Source: Saprospiraceae bacterium (GTDB lineage: Bacteria > Bacteroidota > Bacteroidia > Chitinophagales > Saprospiraceae). From it: a stretch of DNA of 6,652 bases. The notes under the pieces are model-generated. The model made no database searches and was not told the DNA's origin. It saw only the letters and a program-made list of their open reading frames with translations. The DNA lies in NCBI GenBank assembly GCA_020850025.1, contig JADZFI010000510.1, positions 1 through 6,652 on the forward strand, read 5' to 3'. A program made the translations under genes and the position numbers. Below, one piece after another: positions 1 through 4,258 of this stretch. The first letter of the stretch is position 1; every line of letters begins with the position of its first letter.

Positions 1-79
1 TACGGGCAAACAGTGCCGCAAACCAATGCGACAAAAAAATCGTGCAACCGACGAAAACTATGGTGAGTGCGGTGGGCAT
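1..79 (-). CDS. N-terminal fragment of a membrane protein, possibly a cation:proton antiporter (runs off the left edge)
   Basis: An ATG at 79-77 on the minus strand opens a frame that stays open to the window edge and gives 26 residues. These are strongly hydrophobic, with TIVFVGCTIFLSHWF followed by AALFAR, which looks like the first membrane helix of a polytopic protein. The pattern (hydrophobic run, then a small-residue/Phe segment ending in a basic residue) resembles the start of CPA-type sodium or potassium/proton antiporters of Bacteroidota, where the next residues are usually a TxIPDxL motif. That motif would lie outside the window, so the family call is a guess. The gene would be transcribed divergently from the DCC-family gene at 162, with the 9-bp repeat array in the 82-base gap. 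The + strand frames here give only short tails with no recognisable product. The gene could be spurious, because only 26 codons are visible. Confidence 0.4.
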   Translation of the reverse strand, partial: MPTALTIVFVGCTIFLSHWFAALFAR

Positions 80-86
80 TAGGGAG

Positions 87-140
87 AATGGGGGGAATGT
101 GAAGAATGTGGTTAATGTGGGGAATGTGGGAGCGAATGTA
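87..140 (+). repeat. Degenerate tandem array of the 9-bp AATGTGGGG repeat
   Basis: AATG-starting units begin at 87, 96, 105, 114 and 123, an exact 9-base period, with one more AATGT at 135 after a 12-base step. Units have diverged (AATGGGGGG, AATGTGAAG, AATGTGGTT, AATGTGGGG), but the AATGTG core persists. The array fills the gap between the minus-strand start at 79 and the DCC start at 162. It is the same motif, reverse-complemented, as the cleaner arrays at 4055-4090 and 4214-4258. Translating it in the DCC frame gives a low-complexity NV/NVG stretch. Confidence 0.8.
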
Positions 141-161
141 GTTAATTCAAATTCATTTGGG

Positions 162-596
162 ATGAAGGAGATAACAAATTTACATCAACTTTCAGAGGGC
201 GTCGGGCATCCGGTGTTGCTGTTCGACGGGGTGTGCAACCTGTGTAATGCCTCCGTTCAGTGGGTTCTGGTGCGCGATAAAAAGGGCATTTTCCGCTTTG
301 CAGCGTTGCAATCCGAGTTTGGAAAGCAATTAATGGAAGCAAATGGCTTGTCTTCGGAAACCTTCGATTCGGTGGTGGTAGTGTCCGGCGGGCGGGTTTT
401 AACGCATTCAGATGCGCCATTGGAGATTGTACGTCTACTGGGTGGCGCCTGGTCCTGGCTGTATGTGTTCCGGTGGATACCCCGTTGGCTGCGCGATGGC
501 ATCTATCGCCTGATTGCCCGAAATAGGTACCGATGGTTTGGGAAAAAGGAAGCATGTATGCTTCCACGGCCTGAATGGAAAGACCGGTTTTTATAA
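162..596 (+). CDS. DCC-family (DUF393) thiol-disulfide oxidoreductase-like protein
   Basis: A 144-residue protein of the DCC family (DUF393), predicted thiol-disulfide oxidoreductases named after the DxxCxxC signature. The signature is plain here: DGVCNLCN, with Asp22, Cys25 and Cys28. It follows a hydrophobic beta strand (PVLLF) and precedes the typical FRFAALQS segment. The C-terminal RDGIYRLIARNRYRWFGK segment is also characteristic of the family. Length and motif order are normal. The redox role is predicted from the CxxC; substrates of the family are largely unknown. No signal peptide is seen, so it is probably cytoplasmic. The ATG at 162 is chosen because the frame is also open upstream (GTG at 42) but there encodes only the 9-bp repeat array and overlaps the divergent reading frame at 79. 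Without that extension the length fits the family. It may be transcribed alone: a 209-base gap separates it from the next gene. Confidence 0.88.
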   Translation: MKEITNLHQLSEGVGHPVLLFDGVCNLCNASVQWVLVRDKKGIFRFAALQSEFGKQLMEANGLSSETFDSVVVVSGGRVLTHSDAPLEIVRLLGGAWSWLYVFRWIPRWLRDGIYRLIARNRYRWFGKKEACMLPRPEWKDRFL

Positions 597-805
597 CACA
601 ACAACCAATGCAGCTTCAGGTGTTCTGCCCCTGCAATCCTCAAGTACAGCGACCTTTCTGTTCACTCTTGTATTCATTTTTTCGACTGATGTCATACTAA
701 TTCAAGGCACACGCTCATACCTTGCATCACCTGAGTGTGGTTTCATTGCATTAAACCCACTCGGACCATTGACGCCTGATATCTCTCACTTCATATCCTT
801 GTTTG
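597..805. other. Intergenic spacer without recognised feature
   Basis: This 209-base gap lies between the DCC gene and the substrate-binding protein gene and should contain the latter's promoter. I found no convincing match to the Bacteroidota -7 element TAnnTTTG; the nearest (TACCTTGC at 718-725) is poor. There is no strong hairpin after the DCC stop, only a weak TGCAG/CTGCA pairing around 609-635 with no U-tract. A + strand frame across it (514-816) overlaps both neighbours and is not credible as a gene. Confidence 0.5.
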
Positions 806-2587
806 ATGAACAATAGTTTTTTTACCCCTAGAAGAATCCTGATAGCTGTAGCCATACTACTGGCTGCCTGGTTGCTGTATCCGCTCCTATTTGGTAAGAA
901 AAAAGTGCGGGTACCGGAAGAAGTATATGTGCGTCTGGATGCTGCACCGGCCAATATCAATGTATTTATGGCCGGGGGCCATGCGCCTTCTTCCTATCTT
1001 TCCAGACAAATCTTCCAGACCCTGGGAGACCTGGATCCCAAGAGCCTGGAAATGAAACCTCTTTTAGTTCAGTCGATCCCCTCTGCAAGACAAGTTCAGG
1101 AGGGGCCCCGCAAAGGTCAATATGCCTACGATTTTGCGATCATACCGGAGGCTGTATGGGATAACGGTTCGCCGGTTACAGCCCATGATGTAGCATTCAC
1201 CCTTAAATTGGTATTGCATCCCAACCTCCCGACTTTATTCCGCGGATACCTGGCTCAAATTTCGGGATTGGATATTGATTCAACCGACCCTAAAAAATTT
1301 ACGGTTTACTTGAGCTCCTTTTACTTCCTTTCTCTGGAAGCACTCTGCAGTACTCCCATCTATCCGGCCTACCAGTACGATGCCAATAACCGTTTGACCA
1401 ATGTGTCACTTTCCGATTTTCTGGATACTTCCAGGATTAAATCCTTGGCATCCGACCCGAATATGGAGGCATTTGTAAAGGATTTCAGCGAAGCAAAATT
1501 TGCCAATGATCCCAATGCCATTTCCGGAAGTGGTCCCTATCGCCTGGAAATCATGAATGAACAAGGCGCCATTTTGGTCAAAAAACTAAACTGGTGGGGG
1601 GATAAGGTTTCAGAGCAATACCCCATGCTGAACGTATATCCCAAAAAACTGGTGTATAAAGTCGTTAAAGACGACCTGGCGCTTGAAAATATGCTGAAAA
1701 GTGGAGAGTTGGATCTGGTGGGAGGTTCTATCAACCCTGCCAAGTTCCTGGAGTGGAAAGTCTCTGATTCACTGGCTGCCAGGTACAATTTCCTGACATT
1801 GGGCTATACCATGTATAATCGTTGGCTGATTAATCACAAAAATCCGGTGTTGGCCGATCCTCTGGTACGTAAAGCGCTTACCCATATCGTTGATTACGAT
1901 TACCTGATCAATCAGGTGCAACGTGGCATGGCTGTCCGTATAGCAGTGCCCATGCCGCCTAACCGGCCCTATTATAATAAAAGCCTGACGCCACCTGATT
2001 TCAATATTGCCAAGGCGAAAGAATTGCTTGCTCAGGCAGGCTGGTCAGATACCGATGGCGACGGAATTGCCGATAAAATCCTGAACGGGAAAAAACAACC
2101 GCTGTCGTTCAGGTTGCTGGCTGCTACCTCCTCCAAAGTCAATGAGCTGACGGCCAACAGTTTGAAAGAAAACTGCAAACAAGCTGGTATAGACCTGCAA
2201 TTGGTCAGTGCCGATCTCAGCACCATGACGACCGATACCCGAAACGGCAATTATGACAGTGCCATTCTGGGTGTAGCCTTATTCCCGGGTCAGGTGGAGT
2301 ATTACCAGCGTTTTCACTCAAAAAGTCTTGTGCCCGCCGGCGACAATCGTTCCAATTATGCCAGCGCAGAGGCCGACCGTCTCATTGAAGCCATTCGGGT
2401 TGAACCTGATGTAGCCAGGCGCAATCAGGACTATCTGAAGATACAGGAAGTGCTCTACAACGATCTACCCGAAATACCGCTATTCGCGCCTCTGCAGCGC
2501 ATTATCGTCAGCAATAAATTTGAGCAAGGCATCGAAAGTGAAAATCGCCCGGGTTATTACGAGCATTTCGCGAAGATCAAGGAATAG
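806..2587 (+). CDS. ABC transporter substrate-binding protein, family 5 (peptide/oligopeptide-binding type), membrane anchored
   Basis: A 593-residue extracytoplasmic solute-binding protein of the SBP_bac_5 (OppA/DppA-like) family, which delivers peptides or similar solutes to an ABC permease. Family landmarks appear in order: WDNGSPVTAHDVAFT at about 118-132, GSGPYRL at about 251-257, VRKALTHIVD at about 364-373, and AGWSDTDGDGIADK at about 421-434, an acidic possibly calcium-binding loop common in this family. The N-terminus has a basic PRR followed by a hydrophobic run (residues ~11-29, ILIAVAILLAAWLLYPLLF) and then GKKK. No lipobox cysteine follows, so I infer an uncleaved signal anchor holding the domain on the outer face of the inner membrane. 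A TTG at 803 precedes the ATG at 806; the ATG is preferred. No permease or ATPase gene is adjacent, so the partner transporter must be encoded elsewhere. Substrate specificity cannot be read from the sequence. The gene converges on the SGNH hydrolase gene with 8 bases between the stops. Confidence 0.9.
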   Translation: MNNSFFTPRRILIAVAILLAAWLLYPLLFGKKKVRVPEEVYVRLDAAPANINVFMAGGHAPSSYLSRQIFQTLGDLDPKSLEMKPLLVQSIPSARQVQEGPRKGQYAYDFAIIPEAVWDNGSPVTAHDVAFTLKLVLHPNLPTLFRGYLAQISGLDIDSTDPKKFTVYLSSFYFLSLEALCSTPIYPAYQYDANNRLTNVSLSDFLDTSRIKSLASDPNMEAFVKDFSEAKFANDPNAISGSGPYRLEIMNEQGAILVKKLNWWGDKVSEQYPMLNVYPKKLVYKVVKDDLALENMLKSGELDLVGGSINPAKFLEWKVSDSLAARYNFLTLGYTMYNRWLINHKNPVLADPLVRKALTHIVDYDYLINQVQRGMAVRIAVPMPPNRPYYNKSLTPPDFNIAKAKELLAQAGWSDTDGDGIADKILNGKKQPLSFRLLAATSSKVNELTANSLKENCKQAGIDLQLVSADLSTMTTDTRNGNYDSAILGVALFPGQVEYYQRFHSKSLVPAGDNRSNYASAEADRLIEAIRVEPDVARRNQDYLKIQEVLYNDLPEIPLFAPLQRIIVSNKFEQGIESENRPGYYEHFAKIKE

Positions 2588-2595
2588 ACATGCGA

Positions 2596-3303
2596 TCACT
2601 CGCCTTGCTCCACATATTTCTGAATTTCATTTTTCCAGACCTGATATCCAAGTCCGTTAAGGTGTAATCCGTCTTCAGAGAATCGCTCGGCAAGATTGCC
2701 CTCGGCATCCTTGAGCGTTGTAGCGATGTCTACAAATGGCAGGGCATAGGTTCGCGAAATGCCGGCAATTCGGTTGTTCAATGCTGAGATTCTGGTATTG
2801 TTGGTGCCTGATTTGCGCTGATCATTGTTCACCGGCAACAAGCTCAACAGGTAGAGTTCTGTTTGGGAAGATTGTGTGCGGATTTGTGCCACAATTTTGC
2901 TGTAAACAGCTTCGATATCTTCCACGCGGCTCCCGAAGATCAGGTCGTTTACCCCGATCAGCAGGATTATTTTGGAGGGTTTGTGGCGAAGCACTTCCGG
3001 CAAACGATCCAGTACGCCCTGCACATAATCGCCGGAAATACCGCGGTTGAGTACCGGAGGCTTATCGCCAAATAATTCATGCCATTCGGCTTGCTCGGTT
3101 TGGCTATCGCCCAGAAAAATGATGGCGCCCGGCTGCTCGTCTAGGCGTTCAAAATGTTCCAGACGATGGTGGTACAGTCCGGCGGTCTGGCGCTGTAGTT
3201 TTAGCCAGGTATATTTCCATCCGCCGAGGCGTTGAACGGCAAAAAGGGCCAGGCAGATGCCCAACACATTTATCAGGAGCGATGTGTAAAACCAGGGCTT
3301 CAT
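2596..3303 (-). CDS. SGNH/GDSL-family hydrolase with N-terminal membrane anchor
   Basis: A 235-residue SGNH-superfamily hydrolase (serine esterase, lipase or acyl-/acetylhydrolase fold). The conserved blocks are present: block I FLGDSQT with nucleophile Ser67; block II NRGISGD with Gly88 for the oxyanion hole; block III IGVNDLIFG with Asn119; block V DGLHLN with Asp211 and His214 completing the triad. Block I reads GDSQT. A single hydrophobic segment (residues ~5-23, YTSLLINVLGICLALFAV) lies at the N-terminus without a lipobox, so a signal anchor with the catalytic domain in the periplasm is likely. The overall organisation resembles bacterial platelet-activating-factor-acetylhydrolase-like/GDSL esterases, which often act on acetylated sugars or lipids, but the substrate cannot be named. 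The gene begins 8 bases after the stop of the upstream lipoprotein gene, so the two are probably co-transcribed. Its own stop is 8 bases from that of the convergent binding-protein gene. Confidence 0.92.
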   Translation of the reverse strand: MKPWFYTSLLINVLGICLALFAVQRLGGWKYTWLKLQRQTAGLYHHRLEHFERLDEQPGAIIFLGDSQTEQAEWHELFGDKPPVLNRGISGDYVQGVLDRLPEVLRHKPSKIILLIGVNDLIFGSRVEDIEAVYSKIVAQIRTQSSQTELYLLSLLPVNNDQRKSGTNNTRISALNNRIAGISRTYALPFVDIATTLKDAEGNLAERFSEDGLHLNGLGYQVWKNEIQKYVEQGE

Positions 3304-3311
3304 GGATGTGG

Positions 3312-3791
3312 TTAAAAAAGTTCCTTCCCTGCAAATTTAGTCAGCCCGCCGGTGATCTTTCCGGTCACTTCCAAAACGGCTGCATATTGCTTGTATTTCC
3401 TTTTGAATTTGGGGGCCAGATCAATCAGATCGCGCAGATAAGGCTTTTGTACAGTGCGCACCCCGAGGGCTACTTTGTCCAGTGTATTGAGGCTTCCCTG
3501 CCATTTTTCTGATTCCCGCAGTATTTTTTCCATGGAAGCGCGGTTCTGGCTGTGGTACTTCTGTACGTATTTAACGCCCTTGACCGGATCCACAAACTTC
3601 AGGTCTTCCTGCATGAATTTGATGTAATCCTGCACCAGTCCGTCGAGTTTTTGTTCCGCAGGCAGATTGCTGTTGGCCAGCCGACTCAGTTCTTTCTGGT
3701 GGGCGCTCAACCAGCGGTTTTGTTTCAAAGAGGCGCATTGGGTGGTAAGCAGTAAAAGCGGGAGGGCAAGCCAGAGGGTTAGTTTTTGCAT
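3312..3791 (-). CDS. Small predicted lipoprotein of unknown function
   Basis: A 159-residue protein I do not recognise. It begins MQKLTLWLALPLLLLTTQCAS, a short lysine-containing n-region, a leucine-rich h-region and Cys19 in LTTQC. This looks like a type II lipoprotein signal, although Gln at -1 is atypical for a lipobox. The mature part is rich in Lys, Leu and Glu/Gln and looks mainly helical (for example SRLANSNLPAEQKLDGLVQDY, then KYVQKYHSQNRASMEKIL and PKFKRKYKQYAAVLEV), with a Gly-rich tail (KITGGLTKFAGKELF). The frame is open upstream to an ATG at 3998, but those 69 extra codons are translated CRCAGA repeat (KICAK and CEICAK units) and would bury the signal peptide, so I place the start at 3791. 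It is the first gene of a probable operon with the SGNH hydrolase 8 bases downstream, which suggests a shared envelope role. Confidence 0.75.
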   Translation of the reverse strand: MQKLTLWLALPLLLLTTQCASLKQNRWLSAHQKELSRLANSNLPAEQKLDGLVQDYIKFMQEDLKFVDPVKGVKYVQKYHSQNRASMEKILRESEKWQGSLNTLDKVALGVRTVQKPYLRDLIDLAPKFKRKYKQYAAVLEVTGKITGGLTKFAGKELF

Positions 3792-3860
3792 AGGATGATA
3801 TTTAGGGGCATAACGAAGGGATACGGGGGGATATTTCCCGGAGAACTCGCAGAAGTTTTT

Positions 3861-3923
3861 CGCACAGATTTCACACGGTTTTTTTCCCGCAGATCTCGCA
3901 GAAAGGCCGCAGATTTCCGCAGA
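3861..3923 (+). repeat. Direct repeat copy A (about 63 bp) within the CRCAGA block
   Basis: This copy aligns with 3957-4020 almost end to end. Shared segments are GCACAGATTT, a T7 run followed by CCCGCAGATCTCGCA, and CCGCAGATTTCCGCAGA. Differences are a few substitutions, one single-base length change before the T-run, and a variable six-base patch (GAAAGG versus AATAAC). Confidence 0.85.
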
Positions 3924-3956
3924 GGTTGGTTTCGCACAGATTTTACACAGATTTTT

Positions 3957-4020
3957 TGCACAGATTTTACACAGATTTTTTTCCCGCAGATCTCGCAAAT
4001 AACCCGCAGATTTCCGCAGA
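3957..4020 (+). repeat. Direct repeat copy B (about 64 bp) within the CRCAGA block
   Basis: Partner of the copy at 3861-3923. Between them (3924-3956) lies a partial third copy carrying only the CACAGATTTTACACAGATTT part, which points to growth by unequal duplication. Confidence 0.85.
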
Positions 4021-4054
4021 AGGCGCTGAGCTTAGGTATTCTTTAGAGCTTCAT

Positions 4055-4090
4055 CCCCACATTCCCCACATTCCCCACATTCCCCACATT
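4055..4090 (-). repeat. Perfect 4 x 9-bp CCCCACATT array (AATGTGGGG on the minus strand)
   Basis: Four identical CCCCACATT units sit at 4055, 4064, 4073 and 4082. On the minus strand this is four GGGG tracts separated by 5-base AATGT spacers, which matches the standard G-quadruplex pattern (four tracts of at least three G, loops of 1-7). It lies just beyond the hairpin terminator of the T9SS gene and before the CRCAGA block. The flank GCTTCAT before the first unit resembles GCTTTAT before the array at 4214. Confidence 0.92.
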
Positions 4091-4099
4091 ATTCCCATT

Positions 4100-4143
4100 A
4101 AAAAAAGGTTGCCTGCAAAGCATGAAGCTCCACAGGCAACCTT
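4100..4143 (-). terminator. Intrinsic terminator for the T9SS-protein gene
   Basis: Read on the minus strand, 4143-4127 pairs with 4121-4105 in a 17-bp stem (AAGGTTGCCTG with CAGGCAACCTT perfectly, then TGGAGC with GCTTTG using three G-U wobbles), closed by a 5-base TTCAT loop. It is followed by a T-run: 4106-4100 is seven T on this strand, two of them within the stem. The + strand side has no T-run, so it is directional. It lies about 115 bases after the stop of the large minus-strand gene. Confidence 0.85.
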
Positions 4144-4213
4144 GATGTAAATCGGAATTTGGATTATTTTAGACAAAAATGTTGTCAAATTCTACGGTAA
4201 AACCGGGCTTTAT

Positions 4214-4258
4214 CCCCACATTCCCCACATTCCCCACATTAACCCCATTCCCCACATT
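4214..4258 (-). repeat. 9-bp CCCCACATT array overlapping the T9SS gene stop codon
   Basis: CCCCACATT units sit at 4214, 4223 and 4232, followed by AACCCCATT (a shortened unit) and a final CCCCACATT at 4250-4258. The last unit overlaps the TAA stop (4259-4257). On the minus strand there are five GGGG tracts with spacers of 3, 7, 5 and 5 bases, again fitting a G-quadruplex pattern. It would form part of the 3' untranslated region of the T9SS-protein mRNA. Confidence 0.92.

Larger units (their letters stand above)
3848..4020. repeat. CRCAGA hexamer repeat block, roughly helically phased
   Basis: Thirteen CGCAGA or CACAGA hexamers start at 3848, 3863, 3888, 3897, 3908, 3918, 3935, 3946, 3959, 3970, 3985, 4005 and 4015, plus a CGCAAA at 3994. 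Most steps are 9-11 bases, about one DNA turn, often separated by T-runs. The block sits directly upstream of the lipoprotein start (minus strand) and has open frames through it on both strands that give Cys/Lys-rich low-complexity peptides. Similar repeat translations are familiar as spurious hypothetical proteins in environmental Bacteroidota genomes. No promoter element was recognised in it. Confidence 0.85.

Noticed and set aside
87..140. G-quadruplex potential of the left 9-mer array
   Set aside because: Only two or three tracts of three or more G remain at suitable distances; most units have decayed to GG or GAAG, so the canonical four-tract pattern is not met.
718..725. Candidate Bacteroidota -7 promoter element (TACCTTGC) upstream of the binding-protein gene
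   Set aside because: It misses two of the six fixed TAnnTTTG positions and no TTG-type -33 element is suitably spaced.
514..816. 100-codon + strand frame with a hydrophobic stretch between the DCC and binding-protein genes
   Set aside because: It overlaps the 3' end of the DCC gene and the start of the binding-protein gene, has no family resemblance, and its hydrophobic run is typical of T-rich intergenic DNA.
2570..2612. Bidirectional terminator between the convergent genes
   Set aside because: Only a GCGA/TCGC stem of four pairs and an asymmetric CAAG/CTTG pairing are present, with no T-run on either strand.
3848..4020. Possible CRISPR array
   Set aside because: The repeats are short (6-11 bases), spacers are not unique sequences of uniform 30-40 bases, and no cas genes are present.
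3786..4150. Several + strand frames encoding HIPHIP and RFYTDF-type peptides
   Set aside because: They are direct translations of the 9-mer and CRCAGA repeats; low complexity and no independent coding signal.
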